A stretch of 46,663 nucleotides of DNA from a virus, in the IMG/VR virus record IMGVR_UViG_3300042511_000461, positions 1 through 46,663 of that record; one strand, written 5' to 3'. Positions within the stretch are counted from its first letter, which is position 1. Each line of letters begins with the position of its first letter. Shown one piece after another: positions 29,941 through 38,515 of this stretch. Under the pieces are notes generated by a model. That model worked only from the letters and a program-made list of their open reading frames with translations, did no database searches and was not told the origin of the DNA. The translations under genes were made by a program, and so were the position numbers.

Positions 29941-29965
29941 TATAACTTTTTTTATTTAATAACTA

Positions 29966-31036
29966 TTATGAATATATAAAAATATCTCCTGATGTTGCTG
30001 TGTATATTGCTCCTGCTGCTACAAATTCTCCTGTTGTTGGTGCTGATACGTGAGCTGCTTCTGTGAATACATATCCTACAAATGCACTATTACCGTTTGT
30101 ACCGATTGTAATAGCATTTTGTGTATCTGTTAATCCGTTTTGGAATCCCCATCTATCTGTATCTACATCGTATCCAAAAGCAATATTTCCTGCTGCATCT
30201 GATCCTCTATCAATAATAATACCTGCATCTCCTGCTGAAGCTGATCCTGATGCTAAGATAATGAATTTATCTTCTACATACAAGTCAGTTGTGTTTACCT
30301 GAGTAGTTGTACCATTTACAAATAAATCTCCTGTTACTGTTAAATTATTTCCAATTGTAACATCACTTGGTAAACCAATTGTAAGAGTTTGACCTGACAT
30401 TGATGTCTCAACCTCTAGAGAGGTACCTGCAATAGTAAACGTTTGAGTTTTTAGGTCAACTGCTCCATTACCTGCTGAGCCAGATACGTTTAGAGTAGAA
30501 ACTAATCCTGTTAAGTTTGCTCCATCTCCTGAGAATGATCCTGAAAAAGATCCAGAAAGATTTGAAGCACCTCCTGTTAACTGAATTGAAGTAACACCTG
30601 TAATTTCAATACCATTATCAAGTAAAGAAGAAGTTTGAAACTTACCTGCATCGTTATCCCATTTTGTAATAGCGTTATCTGTTAAATCTATTGCTCCAGA
30701 TACTGCTACTGAAACTGGTGCTATATTTGTATAGCTAAATGGTGCAATACCTTCTCCGCTTGCTATAGCGTTTTGTAAAGATGTACCTGTTGCTACAATT
30801 CCTGTTAGGTTTGCTCCATTCCCTTGAAAAGATCCAGAGAATGATCCTGAGAATCCTGCTGCTTGTACTTGAGCAGTTCCTAGGTTTAATAAAGTTCCAT
30901 TGTAGGTAAGTCCGCTGCTTTCTAATGCTCCTCCTGCACCTGCTATTACTAAGTTGTCATCTGTTAAGTTAGAAGCTGTTACACTTAGTAAGTGCGCTGA
31001 CGAGCCGCTGACAATGACTTTTTTCCAATTTGCCAT
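29966..31036 (-). CDS. Tail fibre/structural protein (356 aa) with shared N-terminal anchor
   Basis: The start MANWKKVIVSGSSAHLLSV resembles that of the 1661-residue fibre. The body contains fibre-type repeats (GSFSGSFQGNGANLTGIV and GSFSGSFSGDGANLTGLV at about 83-102 and 160-180), a TVTGDLFVNGTTTQVNT strand-turn module and a globular end from about residue 255 (LYVEDKFIILASGSASAGDA). It has neither collagen repeats nor an S74 domain. It is probably a short fibre, fibre adaptor or connector. Its own TATTTATT element lies 22 bases upstream. Confidence 0.75.
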   Translation of the reverse strand: MANWKKVIVSGSSAHLLSVTASNLTDDNLVIAGAGGALESSGLTYNGTLLNLGTAQVQAAGFSGSFSGSFQGNGANLTGIVATGTSLQNAIASGEGIAPFSYTNIAPVSVAVSGAIDLTDNAITKWDNDAGKFQTSSLLDNGIEITGVTSIQLTGGASNLSGSFSGSFSGDGANLTGLVSTLNVSGSAGNGAVDLKTQTFTIAGTSLEVETSMSGQTLTIGLPSDVTIGNNLTVTGDLFVNGTTTQVNTTDLYVEDKFIILASGSASAGDAGIIIDRGSDAAGNIAFGYDVDTDRWGFQNGLTDTQNAITIGTNGNSAFVGYVFTEAAHVSAPTTGEFVAAGAIYTATSGDIFIYS

Positions 31037-31058
31037 GTTTTATTGTTTTATTTTATTA

Positions 31059-31065
31059 ATAAATA
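31059..31065 (-). promoter_or_regulatory. TATTTAT promoter-like element before the 356-residue fibre gene
   Basis: Coding-strand GATATTTATTAATAAA, 22 bases upstream of the ATG. The final A of the octamer is replaced by T. Confidence 0.5.
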
Positions 31066-31068
31066 TCT

Positions 31069-31434
31069 CTAATTATTGAACCCTAAGAAGAAAGCATCAC
31101 TTGAACTATAAAAGATACCCCCTGTTACTGCTGTCGGTGTTACGCTCTGTGGTGCTAATTGCAAAGTTCCTTCTGTATTCACTTTTATCTTTTCATTTCC
31201 TCCAACTGATATTGCAAAATACTGACCTACTTCACTAAGATTAAGTTGAAAAGATCCTGTTATTCCTATATTTCTTGTTGTATTCCAATAGGACCCTGTT
31301 TGTCTAAAAATACTTTGATTGATAGATAAATCAATTCCGTTCAGTACAATAGATCCAGATATCTGGAGTGATCCGGTAAATACAGGTGCTCCGTTTAAGT
31401 CACCTGTTAACTGTTTCCATCGTATTAATGCCAT
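31069..31434 (-). CDS. Small fibre-like structural protein (121 aa)
   Basis: A 121-residue protein, MALIRWKQLTGDLNGAPVFT, with fibre-like GSLQISGSIVLNG and GITGSFQLNL segments. It resembles a short version of the N-terminal parts of the fibres downstream. It lies 5 bases after the gp15-like gene, so it is translated with the neck genes, and it may be the first fibre-type or whisker-like component. Function is inferred. Confidence 0.6.
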   Translation of the reverse strand: MALIRWKQLTGDLNGAPVFTGSLQISGSIVLNGIDLSINQSIFRQTGSYWNTTRNIGITGSFQLNLSEVGQYFAISVGGNEKIKVNTEGTLQLAPQSVTPTAVTGGIFYSSSDAFFLGFNN

Positions 31435-31439
31435 TTCTT

Positions 31440-32666
31440 CTAATTAAATTTTCCTACTATCACTATTTCGTCTGCTCCTGAAAGAGTATACTTGATGCTA
31501 GCGGTATCGAATACTACCACTATATCCCCACTTTCTTGAGAAACTGTTCTCTGACTATTTGGAATATAGGTACTGTTTATATAAATAGCAAAAGATTCCT
31601 GAGTTATTGTGAAGCCAGGTGGAGGTATTGCAAATGCTTTACCTGAAAATACTGCTGTATCCCCACTTACAATACTTGTACCGGTTACTACTTCAGTGTT
31701 GTTAAGTGAGATAAATTCTATCTGTGCTGTTGTCATACTATTATCCTGTACTATAGTTACTGGGAGTTGATCATAAAACCTTGTTGAACCTGCTTTAGTT
31801 GAGGTTGTAGCTTGTCTCTGTAGGGAGGTGCTACTAGTTGCTGTTTCTATTCCAAAACTTACTGCAGCTTTGGAGAAAAACTTATTTGGATTACCTACAT
31901 TTGTATTAATTGCATCCGATACAATATACCCTGCTATTTTAATTTGAAAAGAAGTCTTTACTGTTCTGTCTCCTCCTTCAACTAATTCAGTTGTTGTTGA
32001 ATAGTTATCAATTGCTGCTCTAAACTTAAATCTTTCTGGATCTCCCCAGTATGAATCTGATGCAAAGTTCACTGACTCTACTATCTTATTCATTTGCTCT
32101 ACGTATTCTGTAAAAATAACACATGAGTAAACCAGGTTTACATAGTCCGGCATAATAACTCCGTAATATTCTTTAACAGGTTCTCTATTATTTAAAGTAG
32201 AAAATCTATCGTATACATTTTTTTGTGAATATTTTTTTTGAAATACTCCAAAATGTACAGGATTATTTGCATCCATTTTATTTCCAAGTGATCTATTCTT
32301 TTCAATAGAATCTCTTTTAACCATTATAAGAGGTGTTTGAATCTTACCGTTTTTATCTCTGTAAAATCCATCTTTTTGCATTGCTGCCCATCTTTCTGGT
32401 GATCCATAAATAACCGGAACGTTTACTTTTATGCTGTTCTGAATTACTGATGGTCTAATTATATTGTTGAAGTAGTAGAATATAGATTCATCTACATCTT
32501 TTAATCCTACTTGAAACTGCTTTACATCATCTCCTTTTACAGTTCTTTGATTCTCTCTTTTTTTATTAGCAGGTACAAGAGATTTACCTTGACTTAAGTA
32601 AGGTTGAATAGTCTCTTGAGACAATTCGACTTGTGATTTCGGTACAGGTTTTCTTGTTAATGCCAT
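31440..32666 (-). CDS. 15: Tail completion/sheath terminator protein (gp15-like)
   Basis: A 408-residue protein. Its core includes FYYFNNIIRPSVIQNSIKV, VPVIYGSPERWAAMQKDGF and PLIMVKRDSIEKNR, features I associate with gp15-type proteins that cap the tail tube and sheath and join the tail to the head. T4 gp15 has 272 residues; the excess is a C-terminal beta-rich extension from about residue 270. Position right after gp14 agrees with T4 order (13-14-15). Its ATG overlaps the stop of the gp14-like gene (TAATG). Confidence 0.75.
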   Translation of the reverse strand: MALTRKPVPKSQVELSQETIQPYLSQGKSLVPANKKRENQRTVKGDDVKQFQVGLKDVDESIFYYFNNIIRPSVIQNSIKVNVPVIYGSPERWAAMQKDGFYRDKNGKIQTPLIMVKRDSIEKNRSLGNKMDANNPVHFGVFQKKYSQKNVYDRFSTLNNREPVKEYYGVIMPDYVNLVYSCVIFTEYVEQMNKIVESVNFASDSYWGDPERFKFRAAIDNYSTTTELVEGGDRTVKTSFQIKIAGYIVSDAINTNVGNPNKFFSKAAVSFGIETATSSTSLQRQATTSTKAGSTRFYDQLPVTIVQDNSMTTAQIEFISLNNTEVVTGTSIVSGDTAVFSGKAFAIPPPGFTITQESFAIYINSTYIPNSQRTVSQESGDIVVVFDTASIKYTLSGADEIVIVGKFN

Positions 32667-33214
32667 TATAATATTGTATTTGCTTGTGTAGTTGCCGTTG
32701 TAATTGAATTAGAGTCTATTGGTGTTGCTTCATATCTTGAAACTATTCCAACTTTATCTGCTCTTGTTAAATGGCATACACATATAATAGAAAGTGTTCC
32801 TGCATAGTCTGGTCCGTAGTCAGTTAGGTTATAATTCTCGTCTCTACCTACAAATAGCTGGTTCTCTACAGTGTTATCTACTTCGTAGTAATCTTCTTGC
32901 CACTGTATAATATCCCCTACTTCAGGTACAGTATTTACATCTTTTAAATCTTCTCTTAAAAATTTAAAACTTGTAGATCTTCCTCTATCAGGTCCAAAAT
33001 CATCTACAGACATTCCTGGCTCTCCTCTATCAATAAGACAATTAACTTTTACTGGTGACCAATAAACTTTTTCCTGAGCTTCTCCGTATATGTTTGCTTG
33101 AGTTTCTTCCAAAGACATTTTGTAATAGAGAATTTCTTGTTCTATTACATCTGATAATAACTCTCTGTTTATCTTTATAAGTAGATTAAAATCTCTTTGG
33201 CTTCCGAATATCAT
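32666..33214 (-). CDS. 14: Neck protein (gp14-like)
   Basis: A 182-residue protein with FKFLREDLKDVNTVPEVGDI followed by IQWQEDYYEVDN and NQLFVGRDENYNL. This arrangement is characteristic of gp14-type neck proteins, which close the portal vertex and prepare it for tail attachment. T4 gp14 is somewhat larger (256). It has TAATG overlaps with both neighbours, so the neck proteins are translated as a coupled series. Confidence 0.75.
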   Translation of the reverse strand: MIFGSQRDFNLLIKINRELLSDVIEQEILYYKMSLEETQANIYGEAQEKVYWSPVKVNCLIDRGEPGMSVDDFGPDRGRSTSFKFLREDLKDVNTVPEVGDIIQWQEDYYEVDNTVENQLFVGRDENYNLTDYGPDYAGTLSIICVCHLTRADKVGIVSRYEATPIDSNSITTATTQANTIL

Positions 33215-33513
33215 TATTCTATTTTTTCAATTGATTTTAAAGACAAGTCTACCTTTTTAATATTAGGTACTAACTTAAATGTATCTTTTTTTAACTTTTC
33301 AAATACAACTGGACCTGGTTTGGCAGTTAATATTTTTACTTTTAGTACAACTATATTTCTATCTTCATCTGAATCAATAGCTGTAACTCTTGTAACACCT
33401 GGCATAGCTCTAACGAAATCTGCAACCTCTGAAGCTGTAATTTCATCTTTGTGACCAACCCTGATAAGGCCTTGGTATATTCCAAAAGTTACTTCGTTTA
33501 TTAGTTTTCTCAT
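33214..33513 (-). CDS. Small neck-module protein (99 aa), unknown
   Basis: A 99-residue basic protein with an alpha/beta pattern resembling a ferredoxin-like fold: helix, DFVRAMPGVTRVTAIDSDED, then strand VVLKVKIL, then helix. No family name is certain. It is encoded between gp13-like and gp14-like genes with TAATG overlaps on both sides, so a neck or connector role is likely. Confidence 0.62.
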   Translation of the reverse strand: MRKLINEVTFGIYQGLIRVGHKDEITASEVADFVRAMPGVTRVTAIDSDEDRNIVVLKVKILTAKPGPVVFEKLKKDTFKLVPNIKKVDLSLKSIEKIE

Positions 33514-34715
33514 TATCCTACGTATATTAACATTGGTACTTTAGATAAAGCATCATTGATATATTGTGTTTGTGTTGCTTGTAAGGAAAGCTGGTTTGTT
33601 AGAGATGCTGTTTGCATTGTTGCTTTTAAAGATTCTACCAAAGTAGCTTTCTCTGTTCTTGCATCTGCTAATAAATCTGCTGCATTTAACCTAACTTCTG
33701 ATCCTGGTACTGGTACTGTTTCGTACTTACCTCTAACGTATGCTAATATCTCTTTACAGGTAGCTGCTGCATACTTGAATATCCACTGACGTCCTATTGC
33801 GTTTATTTCAGAGTATACTAAATTTTGTGCATTAGCATTTGACATATTGGTTGTTACACCTGTTGTTGAACTACTTCCTCCTGTTCCTGTTATTGCTCCA
33901 GAAGAATTTGCAGAAGCTGCAAATGAAATAGTATCACTTATGTATTGACCTGTTTTTTCACTGAGTATATAATACTGTACTTTTAATTTACCGGCTTTTG
34001 CTGGTACTGGAAATAAAGTTAATATATTATTATGAATCTCAAAAGAGTAAGTTGATTTTCTTATTTGATCGTTAAACTCAATTGCTTGTGTTTTTAATAC
34101 ATCATAAGATGCTGGCATCAATAAGAAGTTTACCCCTGGTGAGAATGATCCAAAATCAAATGCATCCATAAGAGACTGAATACCTGTTCCTGTTCCTGCA
34201 TATGGGTCAAAGTATCTCATAATAGCAGGAGGTGCTTCGTAAAATACTTTTCGTATTTCAATTGCTCCTTGTCCTATTAGAGTTGTAAGGTTATAGTCTT
34301 GTTGGTTTGCTACAAGATCAATCATTGCTGTTCTTAGGGTAACTGGTCCTCCTACTCCTGCTTCTGTTCCGTATTGTGCACTTGTTAGAATTACATTCTG
34401 TAAACTAGGTCTAAATATAGTTTGATTTACAGCTGAACCTCCAGCACTTCCTCCTAATTGGGAAGATAATGTCTCTGCAGTTATAGCTTCTATTACTTCT
34501 TTTCCGTAAGCAGTAACTGCTTCTTCAAAAGCTGCGTAAAGTTGTCTTTCGTGTAATTCTATATCTAGTACCGGCCATCCTAATTTCTCAGCACAATAAC
34601 GTGCTACCTTAGGTGCATCTTCTTGGAAAGATAAGTCATCATCATAAAAGCCAAAGGGAGTTGATTCCCCTGCTATGAAGTTTGTACTACCATCCCAGAT
34701 TTGAATATTTGCCAT
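33513..34715 (-). CDS. 13: Neck protein (gp13-like)
   Basis: A 400-residue protein. The N-terminal segment TPFGFYDDDLSFQEDAPKVA followed by RYCAEKLGWPVLDIEL and YAAFEEAVTAYGKEV is typical of gp13-like neck proteins in T4-like marine phages. The middle is beta-rich, with Pro/Tyr/Phe motifs (EIRKVFYEAPPAIMRYFDPY). The C-terminus is helical and Ala/Thr/Gln-rich. gp13 helps seal the filled head. It opens the TAATG-coupled series 13-(99 aa)-14-15. Confidence 0.72.
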   Translation of the reverse strand: MANIQIWDGSTNFIAGESTPFGFYDDDLSFQEDAPKVARYCAEKLGWPVLDIELHERQLYAAFEEAVTAYGKEVIEAITAETLSSQLGGSAGGSAVNQTIFRPSLQNVILTSAQYGTEAGVGGPVTLRTAMIDLVANQQDYNLTTLIGQGAIEIRKVFYEAPPAIMRYFDPYAGTGTGIQSLMDAFDFGSFSPGVNFLLMPASYDVLKTQAIEFNDQIRKSTYSFEIHNNILTLFPVPAKAGKLKVQYYILSEKTGQYISDTISFAASANSSGAITGTGGSSSTTGVTTNMSNANAQNLVYSEINAIGRQWIFKYAAATCKEILAYVRGKYETVPVPGSEVRLNAADLLADARTEKATLVESLKATMQTASLTNQLSLQATQTQYINDALSKVPMLIYVG

Positions 34716-34727
34716 GTTTTAAAAAGT

Positions 34728-35147
34728 TTAAGTAGTTACTACTAAGTATCCAATAGTAGCTTCTGAGTCAACTGGAGAAGCTTTTACTGATCTTAAATCT
34801 CCATATGTAAAGTTATTAAACTGACCGCTTACGTATTCTGAATTAAATATAAAGCTACCGCTTCCTCGAAGTAGGAAGTTGAATTGATGTGTTGAACCAG
34901 ATAGTTGTAAATTAACAGATCCTGTTGAAAGATTTGAAATTCTAGCATACCTTACACTGCTTGATACAAAAGTACCTGCTCCTGGAAGTGCTGCTAAGTT
35001 AATAATCTCAGTCATTGATCCTGAAGGTACTGACATTACTCTGCTATCTGCATAGTTAACACCTGTTATAGATGTTTCAAAGTTTGTACCTCTTTCAACT
35101 CCGTTTAATTTAAGTCTTTCTCGTATAAAGTATGTAAATTTTGCCAT
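34728..35147 (-). CDS. Small structural protein (139 aa), unknown
   Basis: I choose the ATG at 35145-35147 (MAKFTYFIRERLKLNG), not the TTG two codons upstream, because it is a standard start and lies 16 bases from a TATTTATA element like most genes here. The protein is beta-rich with many Ser/Gly (SVRYARISNLSTGSVNLQLS, GSGSFIFNSEYVSG), as in capsid-decoration or fibre-like proteins. It is placed between PhoH and the neck series. No family recognised. Confidence 0.62.
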   Translation of the reverse strand: MAKFTYFIRERLKLNGVERGTNFETSITGVNYADSRVMSVPSGSMTEIINLAALPGAGTFVSSSVRYARISNLSTGSVNLQLSGSTHQFNFLLRGSGSFIFNSEYVSGQFNNFTYGDLRSVKASPVDSEATIGYLVVTT

Positions 35148-35163
35148 TACCAAATAGTTTATT

Positions 35164-35171
35164 TATAAATA
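35164..35171 (-). promoter_or_regulatory. TATTTATA promoter-like element before the neck unit
   Basis: Coding-strand CGCTATTTATAAATAAAC, 16 bases from the chosen ATG. Here the core is part of a palindrome that also contains TATAAATA. Confidence 0.55.
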
Positions 35172-35181
35172 GCGACTTACT

Positions 35182-35868
35182 TTAATCCCTAAAATCTTGA
35201 TATACCTTTAGTATAGGTGCTACAATCTCATGTCTGTGATTAGCTTTTAAAGCAAATACTCTAAAACCTTTTACTTGCTCTTCAATTCTTGTAAGAAAAG
35301 AAAATCCTGTTTCTTTCTTTACTTTTAAATCTATTTGAGCTAAATCCCCGCAGATTACCATTTTAGAATTTTTACCAAGTCTCCCCAATACTGTTTCCAT
35401 TTGATCTTGAGTAACGTTTTGTGCCTCATCTACAATTACAAAAGAGTTAACAAATGTTCTACCTCTCATAAATGCAAATGGTACAATTTCAATATTTCCG
35501 TATTCCAATTCTTTATCTACTTTATCTTTTCCGTATAGCATATAAAGGTTGTGGTATATTGGTGCTAACCACGGATCCATCTTTTCTTTAAGATCGCCTG
35601 GTAAAAAGCCTAATTCTTCCTTAGCCACTGTAGGTCTTGTGATAACAATCTTCTCTACCTCTTTACAGAATAACATATCTAGAGCTGCTTGTACTGCTAC
35701 TAAAGTCTTTCCTGAACCTGCCATTCCTTTTAGAACGACTACTGGATTTTCTACGATAAGTGCTTTTGCTAATTTTTGTTCGTCATTAAGTTGGAGTTGA
35801 AACTTAATTGGGTTTTTTGGTTTTCTCTTTGGAGTAAAAACCTCATCGGTGTGATGGTTAGAAGCCAT
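35182..35868 (-). CDS. phoH: PhoH-like P-loop ATPase
   Basis: A 228-residue PhoH-family ATPase. Walker A is GMAGSGKT (48-55), Walker B VIVDEAQN (144-151), with ITRPTV (76-81), ICGDLAQ and a conserved RHE near the end. PhoH proteins are RecA-fold ATPases of uncertain role, common in T4-like phages of marine bacteria; links to phosphate stress or RNA metabolism are suggested but unproven. Finding it between the capsid and neck genes is common in this phage group. It has its own promoter-like element and follows a terminator, so it is probably regulated separately. Confidence 0.94.
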   Translation of the reverse strand: MASNHHTDEVFTPKRKPKNPIKFQLQLNDEQKLAKALIVENPVVVLKGMAGSGKTLVAVQAALDMLFCKEVEKIVITRPTVAKEELGFLPGDLKEKMDPWLAPIYHNLYMLYGKDKVDKELEYGNIEIVPFAFMRGRTFVNSFVIVDEAQNVTQDQMETVLGRLGKNSKMVICGDLAQIDLKVKKETGFSFLTRIEEQVKGFRVFALKANHRHEIVAPILKVYQDFRD

Positions 35869-35892
35869 AAATATAAACTGTATTTGTTTACA

Positions 35893-35899
35893 ATAAATA
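35893..35899 (-). promoter_or_regulatory. TATTTAT promoter-like element before phoH
   Basis: Coding-strand CGTATATTTATTGTAAAC, 24 bases before the phoH ATG and directly after a terminator. Confidence 0.5.
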
Positions 35900-35903
35900 T
35901 ACG

Positions 35904-35928
35904 AAAAAAGCCTAGTAAAAACTAGGCT
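35904..35928 (-). terminator. Intrinsic terminator upstream of phoH
   Basis: On the minus strand, AGCCTAGT-TTTT-ACTAGGCT forms a perfect 8-bp stem followed by TTTTT, 9 bases beyond the stop of the 86-residue gene. Confidence 0.87.
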
Positions 35929-35937
35929 CTCTGTTGT

Positions 35938-36198
35938 TTATTTCTTTTCTCCTAATCCGCAGACTGTATCTGCAATTGGATTTGGAATTACTGTGTTAAA
36001 GTAATTAAACTTATCTTCTATAAATTTATCTATTAATTCAATAGACAATCCTTCTTGTTTTTCAATATCGTAACTAATATATGTTTGATTATTTAGTGTA
36101 AATATTTCTTTGACCATCATTCTAGTTCCTTCTACATTAAATATGTCTCCTAGATTGATTGTACGGTTTTCTAAAGTGTATGATGCTTGTCTTCCCAT
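35938..36198 (-). CDS. Small unknown protein (86 aa)
   Basis: An 86-residue protein with an N-terminal beta region (TINLGDIFNVEGTRMMVKEI, YISYDIE) and a helical C-terminus containing FIEDKFNYFNTVIPNP. The first part has the feel of a small SH3-like barrel, which I cannot confirm. It follows the 199-residue gene by 4 bases and ends at a terminator, making a two-gene unit after the capsid gene. Function unknown. Confidence 0.58.
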   Translation of the reverse strand: MGRQASYTLENRTINLGDIFNVEGTRMMVKEIFTLNNQTYISYDIEKQEGLSIELIDKFIEDKFNYFNTVIPNPIADTVCGLGEKK

Positions 36199-36202
36199 AT
36201 TA

Positions 36203-36802
36203 CTATATTACTACTCCTGTACAAGGATTTATTGTTAAAAAGTTATTTTCTGGACATCCGCTGTAGACCTCTGTTCCGTCTAGTTTTAATGTAACCCATG
36301 TTACATTAGAGTGACATCCTCCTAATCCCCATCCATAGTCTACATCAATAGGGGTAGCACATATTAGAGATAGAGATATGTTACTGTCTTCTGATGTTGT
36401 TGCTATTTCTTGAACTTGCTCTGGTGTTAGTGTTAGTACGTTATATCGATTAGGTCCAGATGTTTCTCCTGGCGGGTAGTTAAATTGATCTGTTACTCCA
36501 CCTGTATTACTTAAATAGACTGTACCTACTGTTGTTGTATTTGCTCTTAAGTAAAAAGTTGCTGCATCACAGCTGTGCCCTCCCGGGCATTCTCCCAATT
36601 CATCATTATACTGTACTATAAACTCCAAAGAACTTAAGCAATTAGATATTGCTGAAGGTATAGGACCTTTATTTTGATGAATAGTCCATTCGTTAAGTGA
36701 TACCAGGTATTCATGGTAATGCTGCATTTGCCTGTTTTCGTCTAAGTTTCTTATTGAATCTAAAGACCTAAATTGCTGCCAGGTTAATTCTCCTACAATC
36801 AT
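36203..36802 (-). CDS. Unknown protein (199 aa), possible capsid-associated or secreted-type beta protein
   Basis: A 199-residue protein. Residues 1-50 are helical and polar (ELTWQQFRSLDSIRNL). The rest is beta-rich with several Cys (ECPGGHSCDAATFYL, GWGLGGCHSN, SGCPENNF, NPCTGVVI), unusual among these phage structural proteins. No signal peptide is visible. Placement right after the major capsid gene, in its own transcription unit, suggests a head decoration or fibre protein, but this is inference. Confidence 0.58.
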   Translation of the reverse strand: MIVGELTWQQFRSLDSIRNLDENRQMQHYHEYLVSLNEWTIHQNKGPIPSAISNCLSSLEFIVQYNDELGECPGGHSCDAATFYLRANTTTVGTVYLSNTGGVTDQFNYPPGETSGPNRYNVLTLTPEQVQEIATTSEDSNISLSLICATPIDVDYGWGLGGCHSNVTWVTLKLDGTEVYSGCPENNFLTINPCTGVVI

Positions 36803-36815
36803 ATTATCTATTTTA

Positions 36816-36823
36816 TATAAATA
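36816..36823 (-). promoter_or_regulatory. TATTTATA promoter-like element before the 199-residue gene
   Basis: Coding-strand CGTATATTTATATAAAAT, 13 bases before the ATG, the shortest spacing in the set. It lies directly after the capsid terminator. Confidence 0.53.
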
Positions 36824-36839
36824 TACGAAATTATCTTAT

Positions 36840-36868
36840 AAAAAAAAAGAGAGCTTTTAGCTCTCTTT
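36840..36868 (-). terminator. Strong terminator after the major capsid gene
   Basis: AAAGAGAGCT-AAA-AGCTCTCTTT on the minus strand is a perfect 10-bp stem followed by a long T run. It insulates the highly expressed capsid gene from downstream genes. Confidence 0.9.
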
Positions 36869-36889
36869 AATTTATTATTCTGTAGTAAA

Positions 36890-38515
36890 TTATACAGTAG
36901 CGATATCGCTAACGAAGATTTTACCGTAGAATTCTGGTCTGATCATTTTCTTAGCGTAACGAGTCATGATACCTTTTACTGGTGTAAAGGTTTCTGGATT
37001 GTACACTAATGGAGTCATGATTAATGGAATATATGGAGCATAAACTGCACCAGTTTCCAAGAATTGAGATCCTCTGTAACCTAATAAGATTACGTTTTCA
37101 GTCATGTAAGGGTTTTTGTAAACTCTGAAACGAGAATTCAAGTTACCTACTTTCTGAACTCCCATTGCAAAGTCCATTTTGTCACCGTTTGTATCTGCTG
37201 CATATCCTGGAATTGATTCTAAGATTGTAGCTACAGTTGGAGAACATACTAAGAAGTTAGCTCCACCTCTTAAAGTTTTTTGGTGAATTTTGTTAGATAC
37301 TTTTTGTACTTTAGTACCTAAAGTTCCGAACCATTGACCTTGAGTGTTGTAGAAACTAGTTCCTGCATTGAATGTACCTGTTTCCCAAGCATTAGTTGAT
37401 GGGTTCCAGTTTTTGTTGTTAACTGCTGACCATCTTTCAGTTGTAGCTGCATCTTGGATTAACATATCCATTAACTCTAAGTCAATCTCCATAGAGATGT
37501 ACTCTGATAATAATGAAGTTAATTCTGCTTCAGCATCAATTGAATGGTAAGAGTTAAGATCTTGTGCGAACTCTGGAGTCCATTGTGCTTTTAATTTTCT
37601 TGTTTTAGCAACGATAGCTTCAGAAGCTAATGATACGTTGATTTCAGGAATTTTAATAGTTCCGTTGTTGTTTCCTGCTGGGTTAGTTCCTCCGTCTTCG
37701 AAGTCACCTCTTGATCTGTCAGTTGGTTGCATTTGGTATTTTACAGTAGCTGTGAAAGATCCTGTAGTGATTCCTGATGCTAATCCTACGAATTTCACAT
37801 ATTCTCCTGCTGCAGAAGAAGATAAGAAAGTAAGTTCTGGGTTAGAAGTTACATCTACTGAAGCAGAGTAAAGTCTGAATGCTCTAACACCTTTAGGATC
37901 GAATCCTGCGATACTTCCTGTTCCGAATGCTAATGTAAAATAGTTTGAAGGATTTATTCCATCTTGGTATGCGATAGAAGAAGATACTGCTGATCCAGTA
38001 GTACTGTAAACTCCTGCAGAAGATGCAGAGTTGATTGAGTAACCAAATTGACCTGCTCCGTATAAACCTCCTGATGGATCAACATCTACTCCAATTTTAG
38101 AGTTAGCTGTAGAAACGTTACCGTAAAGGTTATCCCCGTCTGTTCTACCTACTGCGTTTGTACCGTATTTAAAGTCTAAGTAAAATACAAGTCCTGAAGG
38201 TAAGTTCATTGGTTGTACAGAAACGAAATCTTTAGCTGCGATTTGAGCGAATACTTTACGTACTAATGGTAAAGCTACTCCAGCCCATTGCTCAGCACCA
38301 CCTGTAGAAGTACCCATTGCACCTGTACCTGTAGTATTTTCTGATACGATTTGTTTTGCTTGATTCTCAAGAATCATAGCCATGTTGTTTCTTTCGATTT
38401 CGTTAGAAATTCCTTCTAACAAACCTGATTTGGCCCATTTACCAGACAAACGAGCTGCATCAGCTTGTAAAGTCTTATAGTTGTTCGCCCCTTCGAATAA
38501 TTGATTTAATTCCAT
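36890..38515 (-). CDS. 23: Major capsid protein (gp23-like)
   Basis: A 541-residue protein, close to T4 gp23 (521). The N-terminus contains KSGLLEG and MAMILENQAKQIVSE, which line up with the KPLLEG and IFENQEKDF segments of T4 gp23. The capsid core begins at FVSVQPMNLPSGLVFYLDFK, another gp23 hallmark (VQPMNSPTGQVF in T4). The C-terminus reads PLVYNPETFTPVKGIMTRYA and YGKIFVSD. As in T4, the prohead protease should remove about 60 N-terminal residues; VSE at 57-59 or ILE at 48-50 are candidate cut sites, not proven. It follows the scaffold gene by 26 bases and ends at a strong terminator. Confidence 0.97.
   Translation of the reverse strand: MELNQLFEGANNYKTLQADAARLSGKWAKSGLLEGISNEIERNNMAMILENQAKQIVSENTTGTGAMGTSTGGAEQWAGVALPLVRKVFAQIAAKDFVSVQPMNLPSGLVFYLDFKYGTNAVGRTDGDNLYGNVSTANSKIGVDVDPSGGLYGAGQFGYSINSASSAGVYSTTGSAVSSSIAYQDGINPSNYFTLAFGTGSIAGFDPKGVRAFRLYSASVDVTSNPELTFLSSSAAGEYVKFVGLASGITTGSFTATVKYQMQPTDRSRGDFEDGGTNPAGNNNGTIKIPEINVSLASEAIVAKTRKLKAQWTPEFAQDLNSYHSIDAEAELTSLLSEYISMEIDLELMDMLIQDAATTERWSAVNNKNWNPSTNAWETGTFNAGTSFYNTQGQWFGTLGTKVQKVSNKIHQKTLRGGANFLVCSPTVATILESIPGYAADTNGDKMDFAMGVQKVGNLNSRFRVYKNPYMTENVILLGYRGSQFLETGAVYAPYIPLIMTPLVYNPETFTPVKGIMTRYAKKMIRPEFYGKIFVSDIATV

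Noticed and set aside
35148-35153. TTG start two codons upstream of the 139-residue protein
   Set aside because: An ATG follows immediately at 35145-35147 with the usual spacing from the promoter-like element.
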